From: Verrucomicrobia subdivision 6 bacterium
Lineage (GTDB): Bacteria > Verrucomicrobiota > Verrucomicrobiia > Methylacidiphilales > Verrucolacustridaceae
Assembly (NCBI GenBank): GCA_945866245.1
Contig: CAMBGW010000020.1
Span: 1-12,842 of the forward strand
Length of the DNA stretch: 12,842 bases
Reading direction: 5' to 3'
Positions 1 to 7,964 of the stretch are shown in pieces. Below the pieces are notes generated by a model that was given only the letters and a program-made list of their open reading frames with translations, was not told where the DNA came from and searched no databases. Numbering within the stretch: the first letter of the stretch is position 1; every line of letters begins with the position of its first letter. Both the position numbers and the translations under genes were made by a program.

Positions 1-243
1 TGTAGAAAAAGGCACGTCGATTCTTAACCATTTTCCCGCTTGGGTAGCGTTTTTGTTATCCACCGTAGGCTCCGACTTTCCCCCTGAGCCAACTGAATCG
101 GGCACGGTGACCAATTCGATCTCCAGATCTTGGATTTTTCCAAACTCTAAGTTCGGCTTCTCCTTCTTTACCTCTTGCGCCCCCACCCCTAGAGGCAACC
201 CAACCACCAAAGTTCCAAACATAAGTATTTTTAGAAAGCTCAT
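1..243 (-). CDS. Secreted protein of unknown function, N-terminal part (runs off left edge)
   Basis: The minus strand is open from an ATG at 243 to the window edge (81 codons, no stop). It starts MSFLKILMFGTLVVGLPLGV and then GAQ, a short Sec signal peptide with a probable cleavage after GA or AQ near residue 22. The mature part is charged (EVKKEKPNLEFGKIQDLEIE) with a low-complexity GS/K linker, and then WLRIDVPF, which looks like the first beta strand of a folded domain. I do not recognise the family. The start has only a close AAGG in front of it. It lies 74 nt downstream of metH on the same strand and could be co-transcribed with it, but nothing links the functions. Confidence 0.6.
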   Translation of the reverse strand, partial: MSFLKILMFGTLVVGLPLGVGAQEVKKEKPNLEFGKIQDLEIELVTVPDSVGSGGKSEPTVDNKNATQAGKWLRIDVPFST

Positions 244-317
244 CCTTATAATCTAAAGGGGCTAGTTTTAGGGTCAATGGAATTGAACCCACTCCCCACC
301 AAAACTCTGCGGAAAAG

Positions 318-3300
318 TTAACCCTTCGGGTCGTACGCTAAATTAGGCCTCAACCACCTCTCCGCCTCCCCAACAGCTACCCCTTTGCGAGACGCATAAT
401 CCTCGACCTGATCCTTCCCCACCGGACCCACCGCAAAATATCGCGCCTCCGGATGCCCAAAATAAAGACCACTCACCGAACTTGCCGGTGTCATGGCACA
501 GTTCTCCGTCAGCTGAATGCCGACACTCTCCTCCGCATTCAGCAACGCCATCAGGCCCCTCTTCTCCGTATGATCCGGGCAAGCCGGATAACCCGCAGCT
601 GGCCGAATCCCACGGTACTTCTCATCAATCAAATCCTCCTTGGACAACCCCTCCCTCTTTCCAAAGCCCCACGCCTGCCTTGCGATCTCATGCATTTTTT
701 CGGCAAAGGCCTCTGCACACCGATCCGCTAAAGCCTTCAACATGATCGCCTGGTAATCATCATTTCCTTTCTCCAGCTCTTTTGCCCAATCCTCAACTCC
801 ATGCCCCGCCGTGACGGCGAATGCCCCCAAATAATCTTTTTTTCCACTACTCACTGGAGCGACAAAATCGGAAAGGCACCGGTTGGGTTCCCCGTCACTC
901 CGCGCCATCTGCTGCCGCAATCCATGAACTCGAGCCCGCACCTTCTTCCGCGAATCATCCTCAAACAGCAAAATGTCATCCCCTTCCGAGTTCGCCGGGA
1001 AAAAGGCCATCACGCCTCTCGCCCGGACCCTTCGATCCTGCAAAATCTTTTCTAAAAGAATCTGAGCATCCCCATAAAGCTTCCGGGACTCCACTCCCAC
1101 AACCGGGTCATCAAAGATTTTAGGAAATCGCCCCCGCAACTCCCATGCATGAAAAAACGGCGACCAGTCGATATAATCTGCTAATTCCCGCAACGGAAAA
1201 TCCTCAAAAACCTTTACCCCTAAAAACTCCGGTTTTTCTGGCTCCCTCGACCAGTCGAACTTAGCCGCCCTTTTTCTAGCATCCCCAATCGAAAGCAACT
1301 TTTGCGCTGCCCGCCTCGTTTCGTAATCCTTACGGGCCTTGGCTTGATCCGCCTGCACCTGCGTCAGATAGGCCCCTCGATTCTCGGCCGATAGCAGTTT
1401 TTGCGCTACTCCCACCACCCGCGAAGCATCGATCACATGGACTACCGAGCCACTGTAGGCGGGCGCAATCTTTACCGCTGTATGCGCCGCACTGGTTGTT
1501 GCTCCACCAATCAGCAGAGGAATCTCAAACTTCTCCCGCGTCATCTCCTCCGCCACTGTTACCATTTCATCCAACGAGGGGGTAATCAGCCCGCTCAAGC
1601 CAATCACATCCACCCCATGCGACTTCGCCTCGGCCAATATCTTTTCGCATGGCACCATCACCCCAAGATCGATTACCTCATACCCGTTGCAGGCCAGCAC
1701 TACCCCCACAATATTTTTTCCAATGTCGTGCACATCCCCTTTCACCGTCGCCATGAGAATCTTGCCCGCCCCCTTGCTCTTGTCCCCAGACGCCTCCTTC
1801 TCCTTTTCCATAAAGGGAGTTAAATAAGCCACCGCTTTTTTCATCACTCGTGCGCTTTTCACTACTTGAGGCAAAAACATTTTGCCCTCTCCGAAAAGAT
1901 CCCCAACATGCCTCATCCCCCCCATCAGCGGTCCCTCAATCACCTGCAGAGGTCGACCATACTTTTGCCGCGCCTCCTCCGTATCTGGATCAATAAAATC
2001 GGTGATTCCCTTTAAAAGGGCGTGTAGCAGCCTTTCGTCCACCGATCCTTTTCTCCAGGCTTCATCTTTCACAACCGCTTTTCCTCCCGACTTCACCGTC
2101 TCCGCATACTCTAACATTCTCTCCGTCGCATCCGGCCTGCGATTCAACAGCACATCCTCCACTCTCTCCTTGAGCTCGGGGGGAATCTCCTCATACACCG
2201 CCAGCTGTCCTGCATTGACGATCGCCATGTCCAGCCCCGCTTGAATCGCATGATAGAGGAAACAGGCGTGCATCGCCTCCCGTACCGTCGTGTTCCCGCG
2301 AAAGGAGAAAGAAATATTGCTCAGCCCGCCACTCGTTTTACATCCTGGCATTGTTTTTTTGATCTCACGAACCGCCTCAATAAACTCCACTGCATAGTTG
2401 TTGTGCTCCTCAATACCCGTGGCCACCGTCAAAATATTCGTATCAAAAATAATATCTTGCGGCGCCAGGCCCGCTTTCTCCGTCAGGAGCTGATAAGCTC
2501 TTCGGCAAATGGCTACCTTTCGCTTTGCATCTGCCGCTTGCCCCTCCTCATCAAAAGCCATGACAATGACCGCCGCACCATACCGGCGGACTTTTCTTGC
2601 CTGCTCCAGAAATATTTTCTCACCCTCCTTAAGGCTGATCGAGTTCACGATCGCTTTGCCTTGAACACACTGCAACCCAGCCTCAATTACCGACCACTTT
2701 GAGCTATCCAAAATAAAGGGAACGCGCGCGATTTCTGGCTCACTCCCGATGAGATGGAGGAAGCGCGACATGCTTGCCTCCCCGTCCAAAAGAGCCTCGT
2801 CGAAATTTAAATCGATTAGATTCGCCCCTGCTTCCACCTGCTGACGAGCCACCGCCACCGCCTCCTCAAACTTCTCCTCTTTGATCAAAGCGGAAAACTT
2901 CGGCGAACCGGTCACATTCGTCCGCTCCCCAATCGCCGTAAATGATCCCCCCGTCCCAATGGCATACGGCTCCAAGCCGGCGAGCACCGTTTCCCGAGTA
3001 GGCGTGGGGACAACCCTTGGCTTGGCTTTTGCCACCGCCTGTCCAATGACAGCAATATGATCCGGGGTGGTTCCACAGCAGCCTCCCACCATGTTTAAGA
3101 ACCCAGCCTGCGCAAACTCCCCCAAAACCTCCGCCATCTGCTCGGGCGTTTCATCATATCCACCAAAGGCATTGGGTAACCCAGCATTGGGATAACAACT
3201 CACAAAACAGTCTGCGATTTTCGAAAGAGTCGCCATGTACGGTCTCATCTCCTTCGGACCCAGCGCACAGTTAATTCCGACGCTGAACGGACGGGCATGA

Positions 3301-4025
3301 CGGATCGAGTGCCAGAAGGCTTCTGTGGTTTGCCCCGACAAAGTTCTTCCCGACGCATCGGTGATCGTGACCGAGATCATGACCGGTAGCCGGAACCCCA
3401 ACTCATCAAACACCTCCTCCATCGCCCAAAGGGCTGCCTTCAAATTCAATGTGTCAAAAGTGGTTTCGGGCAAAAGCACGTCCACCCCACCCTCAATCAG
3501 TGCCCGTACCTGCTCACCATACGACTTCGCTAATTGCGCAAAGGTCACCGCCCGGTACTCCGGCCGATTCACATCGGGCGACATGGAGGCGGTTCGGTTG
3601 GTCGGACCCACCGCCCCAGCCACCCAAGCCACTTTTCCAGGATTCGCAGCTAAATACTCGTCCGTGACTTTTCTCGCCAAACGAGCAGCTGCCAGATTGA
3701 TGTCCCGCACCGCTCCCTCTAACCCATAATCCGCTTGCGAGATCGAGGTGGAGTTAAAGGTGTTGGTCTCAATGATTCCCGCCCCCGCTTCCAAATAGGC
3801 CCGATGAATCGCCCCAATTACGTCCGGGCGAGTGAGACATAAAAGATCGTTATTTCCCTTCAGATCACTCGGGTGGTTAGCATACAGCTCTCCACGGAAA
3901 TCTTTCTCTTGCAACTTGTGCCTCTGAATCATCGTCCCCATCGCCCCGTCCATCATCACAATCCGCTCCCCCAGCGCTTTCTCTAGCTGGCTCCTCCGCA
4001 GGGTGACTCGCTCCCTTGTTTCCAT
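318..4025 (-). CDS. metH: Cobalamin-dependent methionine synthase MetH
   Basis: Cytoplasmic 5-methyltetrahydrofolate:homocysteine methyltransferase, transferring a methyl group via cobalamin to make methionine. At 1235 aa it has the full four-module layout of the family (E. coli MetH is about 1227 aa). Residues 1 to about 340 are the homocysteine domain with DGAMGTMIQ near the start and zinc ligands Cys253 (NCALGP) and Cys316/Cys317 (GGCCGTTPDH). Residues about 355-640 are the pterin-binding barrel (GERTNVTGS, DLNFDE, LDSSKW). Residues about 650-890 are the cap and B12 domain with GDVHDIGKNIV at 763-773, where His766 is the lower cobalt ligand, plus the SGLITPSLDEM and IGGATTS motifs. The C-terminal part, about 920-1235, is the AdoMet reactivation domain with RPAAGYPACPDH at 1141-1152. 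No truncation or frameshift is seen. The start at 4025 is supported by a weak TAGG eight bases upstream. No SAM, SAH or cobalamin riboswitch is recognisable in the 134 nt upstream. Confidence 0.98.
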   Translation of the reverse strand: METRERVTLRRSQLEKALGERIVMMDGAMGTMIQRHKLQEKDFRGELYANHPSDLKGNNDLLCLTRPDVIGAIHRAYLEAGAGIIETNTFNSTSISQADYGLEGAVRDINLAAARLARKVTDEYLAANPGKVAWVAGAVGPTNRTASMSPDVNRPEYRAVTFAQLAKSYGEQVRALIEGGVDVLLPETTFDTLNLKAALWAMEEVFDELGFRLPVMISVTITDASGRTLSGQTTEAFWHSIRHARPFSVGINCALGPKEMRPYMATLSKIADCFVSCYPNAGLPNAFGGYDETPEQMAEVLGEFAQAGFLNMVGGCCGTTPDHIAVIGQAVAKAKPRVVPTPTRETVLAGLEPYAIGTGGSFTAIGERTNVTGSPKFSALIKEEKFEEAVAVARQQVEAGANLIDLNFDEALLDGEASMSRFLHLIGSEPEIARVPFILDSSKWSVIEAGLQCVQGKAIVNSISLKEGEKIFLEQARKVRRYGAAVIVMAFDEEGQAADAKRKVAICRRAYQLLTEKAGLAPQDIIFDTNILTVATGIEEHNNYAVEFIEAVREIKKTMPGCKTSGGLSNISFSFRGNTTVREAMHACFLYHAIQAGLDMAIVNAGQLAVYEEIPPELKERVEDVLLNRRPDATERMLEYAETVKSGGKAVVKDEAWRKGSVDERLLHALLKGITDFIDPDTEEARQKYGRPLQVIEGPLMGGMRHVGDLFGEGKMFLPQVVKSARVMKKAVAYLTPFMEKEKEASGDKSKGAGKILMATVKGDVHDIGKNIVGVVLACNGYEVIDLGVMVPCEKILAEAKSHGVDVIGLSGLITPSLDEMVTVAEEMTREKFEIPLLIGGATTSAAHTAVKIAPAYSGSVVHVIDASRVVGVAQKLLSAENRGAYLTQVQADQAKARKDYETRRAAQKLLSIGDARKRAAKFDWSREPEKPEFLGVKVFEDFPLRELADYIDWSPFFHAWELRGRFPKIFDDPVVGVESRKLYGDAQILLEKILQDRRVRARGVMAFFPANSEGDDILLFEDDSRKKVRARVHGLRQQMARSDGEPNRCLSDFVAPVSSGKKDYLGAFAVTAGHGVEDWAKELEKGNDDYQAIMLKALADRCAEAFAEKMHEIARQAWGFGKREGLSKEDLIDEKYRGIRPAAGYPACPDHTEKRGLMALLNAEESVGIQLTENCAMTPASSVSGLYFGHPEARYFAVGPVGKDQVEDYASRKGVAVGEAERWLRPNLAYDPKG

Positions 4026-4061
4026 GACAAAAGCCTAGAGAAAAAGCTCCCCCTGTCCACT

Positions 4062-4091
4062 AATATATCAGCTTATCATGATACATCGATG
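4062..4091 (-). promoter_or_regulatory. Possible metH promoter and operator region with stacked palindromes
   Basis: In the short gap between metH and the divergently oriented tRNA-Glu, the minus strand carries TATATT (4067-4062) as a plausible -10 element. It would give a leader of roughly 30 nt. No good -35 box is present at the right distance. Instead two perfect palindromes lie side by side: TATCATGATA (4074-4083) and CATCGATG (4084-4091). This suits a dimeric regulator site, but the regulator is unknown and the promoter is only inferred. Confidence 0.3.
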
Positions 4092-4119
4092 GATTGTTTG
4101 GAGCCATGGAACCTTTGCC

Positions 4120-4147
4120 TTGGCCAAATCCCTCCGTGAGATACTAT
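4120..4147 (+). promoter_or_regulatory. Probable tRNA-Glu promoter
   Basis: TTGGCC (4120-4125) and TACTAT (4142-4147) are separated by 16 nt and placed so that transcription would start about 6 nt before the tRNA. Each hexamer matches the sigma70 consensus at 4 of 6 positions, so this rests as much on position as on sequence. Confidence 0.4.
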
Positions 4148-4159
4148 TTCGAGCTTCTC

Positions 4160-4232
4160 GGCGCTGTCGTCTAGAGGCCTAGGACAGGTCCCTTTCAAGG
4201 ACCATACACGGGTTCGAATCCCGTCAGCGCCA
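4160..4232 (+). tRNA. tRNA-Glu (anticodon TTC)
   Basis: A complete cloverleaf of 73 nt. The acceptor stem GGCGCTG/CAGCGCC has 7 perfect pairs. The D arm (GTCTAGAGGCCTAGGAC) closely resembles that of E. coli tRNA-Glu. The anticodon stem is GGTCC/GGACC with loop CTTTCAA, giving anticodon TTC at 4194-4196, and the T arm is CGGGTTCGAATCCCG. The discriminator base is A4232. CCA is not encoded (ACT follows), so the tail must be added after transcription. Five T residues at 4238-4242 may help termination. The gene faces ispD, whose stop codon begins only 1 nt beyond the tRNA end. Confidence 0.97.
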
Positions 4233-4233
4233 A

Positions 4234-4929
4234 CTACTTTTTCGCCACTCCCAACCAAGCCTCCGCTAAAGCCCAATCGGCAGGAACGGTGATTTTTAAA
4301 TTCGGCTCATTCGCCTCAACCAGAACCCCCTTGACCCCCACCATCTCGGCCGCCGCCAAACAGTCAGTGACAATCTTTCCGCCCTCGCGGGCCTTCCCCA
4401 ATCCCGACCGTAAAACCTCACTCCGCACAACTTGCGGTGTCTCCATCCTCCACAGCCCCTCCCGATCGAGTAAGCGCACCACTTTCCCCATCTCATCCGC
4501 CTCCCGAACTGTGTCGGTCATTTTTCGCGCTGCTGCCGCCGCACCCGTTCGCTCAGCACTTGCCATCACTCTCTCCACCAACCCAACACTCGTCAGAACA
4601 CGTGCCGCGTCATGTACCACCACCCACTCCACTCCACTTCCCAAGGCTTTTAATCCCTCCAAAACAGAATCTTGCCTCTCTTTTCCCCCCACAATCACCT
4701 CCACCCTCCCCGACTCTTTTCCATACTCTCTTTGAACCCAAGCCAACACCTCCTGCCTGACATCCTCCCGCACCGTCACCACCACCTTTTCAATTCCACC
4801 GCACTGGAGCAGAACCCCGAGCCCGTAAGACAACACCGGGCGGCCCGCAATGGCTGTGATCGATTTATCGTGGCCCAGCCGACGCCCCTGCCCAGCCGCC
4901 AAAAGAATCGCGCCCGCCGAACCTCTCAC
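4234..4929 (-). CDS. ispD: 2-C-methyl-D-erythritol 4-phosphate cytidylyltransferase IspD
   Basis: Third enzyme of the MEP isoprenoid pathway, joining CTP and methylerythritol phosphate to give CDP-ME. The 231 aa length is normal. Visible motifs are the nucleotide-binding loop LAAGQGRRLG (10-19), DK at 21-22, the family hallmark VVHDAAR (104-110, Asp107 and Arg110), TDTVREA (138-144), RMETPQ (161-166), TDCLAAAEMVG (188-198) and NLKITVPAD (210-218, Lys212). The first loop has HDK where many homologues have PKQ, a small departure that is not obviously disabling. The start is a GTG whose last base pairs form GTGA with the TGA of mlaD, so translation is almost certainly coupled. It is the last gene of the mla operon. 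IspF, a frequent partner, is not next to it. Confidence 0.93.
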   Translation of the reverse strand: MRGSAGAILLAAGQGRRLGHDKSITAIAGRPVLSYGLGVLLQCGGIEKVVVTVREDVRQEVLAWVQREYGKESGRVEVIVGGKERQDSVLEGLKALGSGVEWVVVHDAARVLTSVGLVERVMASAERTGAAAAARKMTDTVREADEMGKVVRLLDREGLWRMETPQVVRSEVLRSGLGKAREGGKIVTDCLAAAEMVGVKGVLVEANEPNLKITVPADWALAEAWLGVAKK

Positions 4930-5633
4930 GGACGAGAACGCTCGATCGGGGCAGATTTCTTCTCCGGCCGCTTCCGCTCCTCACTCTCCGACTGAGCCGA
5001 GTCATCGCTGTAAAAAAGAACCCCATGCTTCCGCAAATTCGCCATCAGATTTTTCATATCCTGAGCCATTTTTTCATCTTTCATCACCGCATAGAGTGGC
5101 CCTTTGCCATTTTTTGCCTCGTCCAAAAGCTCCTGCGCGGACTTGGCAAAGCCCTCCACCCGCCTGGCTGCTCCGCGAATCTCGTCGAGTGCAGGCCCTG
5201 CCGACGCGAGCATCGCGTTCAACCCCGCCTCCTGCTCCCCCTTGACCCGTGTGCCCGACAAAATAAATGTTCCATCCATCTTCTCAGGCGGCACAACCCG
5301 CACAAAGCGATCCCCCAACATTCCATACTGATCAATGCGGAACTTCGAATTCGTTGGCAACTGCGTTCCCTGATCAATCCTGAGCGTCAACTCGACGTAG
5401 TTTTGACCCACCCGATAGATCGGTGTGTCCGACACGATCCCAATTTGAGCCCCCCGCAAAAGTACTTTGGAATTTTTTAAAATATCCCGCGCGTCCTCAA
5501 ACTCGACAATCACAGGATAAGTCTTTCGGAAATAGTTTCCCAACTTCCCAAAAGCCACGATCAAACCAGCCATCGCCAGTAAGCCGGCTAAAACAAAGAA
5601 ACCTACTTTTGTCTCAATACTGCTTTCTTTCAT
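4926..5633 (-). CDS. mlaD: MlaD-like MCE domain protein of a phospholipid/lipid ABC transporter
   Basis: Inner-membrane-anchored MCE protein that forms the periplasmic hexameric lipid channel on the MlaFE complex. The 235 aa chain has a short cytoplasmic start, one membrane helix at about 11-30 (VGFFVLAGLLAMAGLIVAFG), and an MCE domain at about 38-116 with the typical LLRGAQIGIVSD turn and YGMLGDRFVRV segment. A helical stretch follows at about 140-205 and ends in NLRKHGVLFYSDD. The tail is charged and basic with many Glu, Lys and Arg residues. It starts 14 nt after mlaF with AAAGGAA as ribosome-binding site and overlaps ispD by 4 nt. No MlaC or MlaB gene is present nearby, as in many non-proteobacterial mla loci. 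Confidence 0.9.
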   Translation of the reverse strand: MKESSIETKVGFFVLAGLLAMAGLIVAFGKLGNYFRKTYPVIVEFEDARDILKNSKVLLRGAQIGIVSDTPIYRVGQNYVELTLRIDQGTQLPTNSKFRIDQYGMLGDRFVRVVPPEKMDGTFILSGTRVKGEQEAGLNAMLASAGPALDEIRGAARRVEGFAKSAQELLDEAKNGKGPLYAVMKDEKMAQDMKNLMANLRKHGVLFYSDDSAQSESEERKRPEKKSAPIERSRP

Positions 5634-5647
5634 AAGATTCCTTTCCT

Positions 5648-6394
5648 TTATCCCGTAATTCCAATCCCTTCAGCATGCCCACGAACAAAGTCGCGTACCA
5701 GCGGATCCTCGCATCGATCCACCTGCTCTGGAGTGCCTTCAAAGTATATTTTGCCCTCGTGCAGATAGGAAATCCGATCTCCCACCATCCTTGCACTCAC
5801 CATATCGTGCGTCACCACAATCGACGCCATCCCAAACATCTTGCCTAAATGAAGAATCAGTCGGTTGATACTATCCGCCACGATCGGGTCCAATCCAGTG
5901 GTTGGCTCATCATAAAGCATAATGTCTGGACGACAGATAATCGCTCGAGCTAAGGCCGCCCTTTTTTTCATCCCCCCACTCAACTCCGCTGGCATCTTTT
6001 CCTCTGTTCCGCTTAAGGAAACAATCTTAAGCGCCTCCGCAACCTTTTGTCGTAACACACCCTCACTTTTCTCCCCCTGCTCACGCAGCGGAAACGCCAG
6101 GTTTTCAAAGACAGACAGAGAATCGAATAAAGCGGCCCCTTGAAAAAGCATACCAATCTTCCTTCGATACGGATTCCACTCCTCCTCACTCAACCCCGTA
6201 AGCTTCTTTCCCTCAAAGAAAACTTCCCCCGCCTCCGGCTGGAGCAATCCCATGATCACCCGCAACATCACGCTCTTCCCGCATCCACTTCGCCCGATCA
6301 CCACCACCCGCTCCGCCGGCCCGACCCGAAGATTTACGCCACGCAACACCTCCTGCCCCCCCATGCTTTTGCGTATTCCTTTGAGTTCGAGCAT
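5648..6394 (-). CDS. mlaF: MlaF-like ABC transporter ATPase
   Basis: Cytoplasmic ATPase that powers MlaE/MlaD lipid transport between the membranes. The 248 aa protein is a complete single ABC domain: Walker A GRSGCGKS (34-41), Q-loop Gln85 in MLFQGAALFDSL, signature LSGGM (138-142) followed by KKRAALARA, Walker B IMLYDE (158-163), D-loop GLDP and H-loop His196 in VVTHDM. The signature LSGGMKKR, in place of the more common LSGGQ.QR, is typical of the Mla/Ttg2A group. ATG 6394 lies 7 nt after the mlaE stop with AAGGA just upstream, so the two are co-transcribed. Confidence 0.94.
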   Translation of the reverse strand: MLELKGIRKSMGGQEVLRGVNLRVGPAERVVVIGRSGCGKSVMLRVIMGLLQPEAGEVFFEGKKLTGLSEEEWNPYRRKIGMLFQGAALFDSLSVFENLAFPLREQGEKSEGVLRQKVAEALKIVSLSGTEEKMPAELSGGMKKRAALARAIICRPDIMLYDEPTTGLDPIVADSINRLILHLGKMFGMASIVVTHDMVSARMVGDRISYLHEGKIYFEGTPEQVDRCEDPLVRDFVRGHAEGIGITG

Positions 6395-6401
6395 AGGATC
6401 C

Positions 6402-7199
6402 TTAGTTCGAGTAAAGCAGTGCGTTGAGAAGAATTGTCAGAAAAAAGTTTACGATCAAGAGGGTCAGAGAGGCGTTGACCACCGCCTCGGTCGTTGTTTT
6501 ACCCACCCCCGCAGTTCCCGGCGGGCAGTTCATCCCCTTGTGGCATGCAATCGCCGAAATAATCACCGCAAAAATAAACGACTTGATCAGAGCAATCACC
6601 ACATCCTTGCTGTCAGTAAACTTAATCGTGTTGTCCCAATAGTACGCTCCATCAACCCCGAAGATTTTTACTGCGACAAAGTATCCACACCCGATCCCCG
6701 TCACTAAGGCCAGCCCAGTTAAAATCGGAGCGGAAATCACCAGCGCCAAAAACCTTGGTACGATGAGATACTCCGTTGGATAAACCCCCAGAGCACGCAA
6801 CGCATCTACCTGCTCCGTAATTTTCATTGAGCTAAGCTCCGCCGCCATCGCCGCCCCCACCCTGCCCGCCAATAGTAAACAGCACAGCACTGGCCCCAAC
6901 TCCCGGCACATCGCAATCGAGACCGTCGGCCCGATCGCCGACTCCATTCCAAACCTTTTAAACTGAAACCAAACCTGCGCCGCAAAAACCGCTCCAGTAA
7001 AGGCACCCGTCGTTAGTACGACCACTTGAGATCGAATTCCAATAAAGTACATCTGCTCGAAAATCTGATCCCACCGTAATCGATACTGAACCATGCTTCG
7101 CAACGTATCCCCTAAAAGCATGAAAACCGCCCCCGCAGTTCGACAGGAGTCCGTAAAAACGGCTCCGACATGACTCACCAGCTTCAAGACACTCCCCAT
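6402..7199 (-). CDS. mlaE: MlaE-like permease of a phospholipid/lipid ABC transporter
   Basis: Multi-spanning inner-membrane permease of the Mla system, 265 aa. The family signature is intact at 99-134: RELGPVLCCLLLAGRVGAAM, then AAELSSMKITEQVDAL, with the Glu129-Gln130 loop that contacts the ATPase. Hydrophobic segments lie at about 57-80, 101-120, 147-175, 200-220 and 243-262, preceded by an amphipathic N-terminus. A GMNCPPGTAGVGKTTTEAVV loop before the last helix is also typical. The ribosome-binding site is weak (AGAAAG next to the ATG). The gene follows the HAD gene by 31 nt and leads directly into mlaF and mlaD. Confidence 0.94.
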   Translation of the reverse strand: MGSVLKLVSHVGAVFTDSCRTAGAVFMLLGDTLRSMVQYRLRWDQIFEQMYFIGIRSQVVVLTTGAFTGAVFAAQVWFQFKRFGMESAIGPTVSIAMCRELGPVLCCLLLAGRVGAAMAAELSSMKITEQVDALRALGVYPTEYLIVPRFLALVISAPILTGLALVTGIGCGYFVAVKIFGVDGAYYWDNTIKFTDSKDVVIALIKSFIFAVIISAIACHKGMNCPPGTAGVGKTTTEAVVNASLTLLIVNFFLTILLNALLYSN

Positions 7200-7230
7200 C
7201 TTTCTGTTCTAGGCAACACCCCCGCCCGCA

Positions 7231-7899
7231 TCAAGTCGACCGCCCGAACCAACGCGAAAGTTCCCCTACTTCCAACTCATCCAACCTCACCACCTCCCGA
7301 TCCACCCCCTCCAAATGTCCCCCAGGATGAGTCGTTGTCACCCCCACCACTTTCATTCCCGCCGCCCGCCCTGCCTCTACCCCCGCCGGCGCATCTTCAA
7401 AAACCACACACTGCGCAGGATTCGCATTCAATCTTCTGGCTACCTCCAAAAAAACATCCGGTGCCGGTTTTCCCCTCTTCACATGCTCCGCTGTTACCGC
7501 TGTTTGGAAAAAATCCCCTAACCCCAGCAATCCCAACCCCAACCGAACATTCTTTTCCTCCGTGGATGACCCAATGCCACACGCGATCCCCTCTTTTTTC
7601 AGCCGCTCTAACCACTCCCGAACCCCGGGAAGGGACTCGATCCCCCAATCCTTCACCACCTCCCGATATAACTCCTCTTTTCGCAAACTCAGCCTCTGAA
7701 TTTCTGCCAGATCCTCCGACCAATTCAGCATATCTCGCATAATCTCAACATTTCTCCGGCCAAAACCCTTCAAAAAATGCCCCTCGGGCAAAATCCTCCC
7801 CTCCTCCTTGGCCAACCGCTCCCAGCTCTCCTCATGATGCCGCGAACTATCTAAAATCACCCCATCCCAATCAAAAATAGCTGTCCACTGTGCTTTCAT
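7231..7899 (-). CDS. HAD superfamily hydrolase (beta-phosphoglucomutase/phosphatase type)
   Basis: A 222 aa HAD-like phosphohydrolase or phosphomutase of subfamily IA. All four motifs are present: motif I DWDG (10-13, nucleophile Asp10, acid/base Asp12), motif II GSST (110-113, Ser111), motif III GKPAPDVF (143-150, Lys144) and motif IV FEDAPAGVEAGRAAG (167-181, Asp169). Residues about 16-85 form a helical cap as in beta-phosphoglucomutase, and VGVTTTHP is also typical of that branch. The substrate cannot be named; sugar phosphates are the usual class. It is the first gene of the HAD-mlaE-mlaF-mlaD-ispD run. GGAG touches the ATG directly, so initiation may be inefficient or promoter-proximal. 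Confidence 0.88.
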   Translation of the reverse strand: MKAQWTAIFDWDGVILDSSRHHEESWERLAKEEGRILPEGHFLKGFGRRNVEIMRDMLNWSEDLAEIQRLSLRKEELYREVVKDWGIESLPGVREWLERLKKEGIACGIGSSTEEKNVRLGLGLLGLGDFFQTAVTAEHVKRGKPAPDVFLEVARRLNANPAQCVVFEDAPAGVEAGRAAGMKVVGVTTTHPGGHLEGVDREVVRLDELEVGELSRWFGRST

Positions 7900-7964
7900 C
7901 TCCAGCGGGCATAGCGGTTCACCTTCCCACTTTCAAACTTTCCTCCTTCCGCCATCCTTACCCC

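Noticed and set aside
279..290. GGGTTCAATTCC on the minus strand, resembling a tRNA T-loop
   Set aside because: No matching T stem, acceptor or anticodon arm can be drawn around it; it lies in the gap after metH.
56..292. Minus-strand 78-codon ORF at the left end
   Set aside because: A shadow frame of the signal-peptide gene read from ATG 243; its Gly/Arg-rich product has no signal peptide or domain.
4026..4159. Possible SAM, SAH or cobalamin riboswitch ahead of metH
   Set aside because: The predicted leader is only about 30 nt and no conserved box of these classes is recognisable on the minus strand.
4076..4276. Minus-strand ORF of 66 codons across the tRNA
   Set aside because: It is the antisense of tRNA-Glu and of the end of ispD in another frame; no coding signal.
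7890..7964. N-terminal extension of RuvB to an upstream in-frame ATG
   Set aside because: It would overlap the divergent HAD gene, adds residues unlike any RuvB start, and leaves MSAKPLEK as the conserved-looking start.
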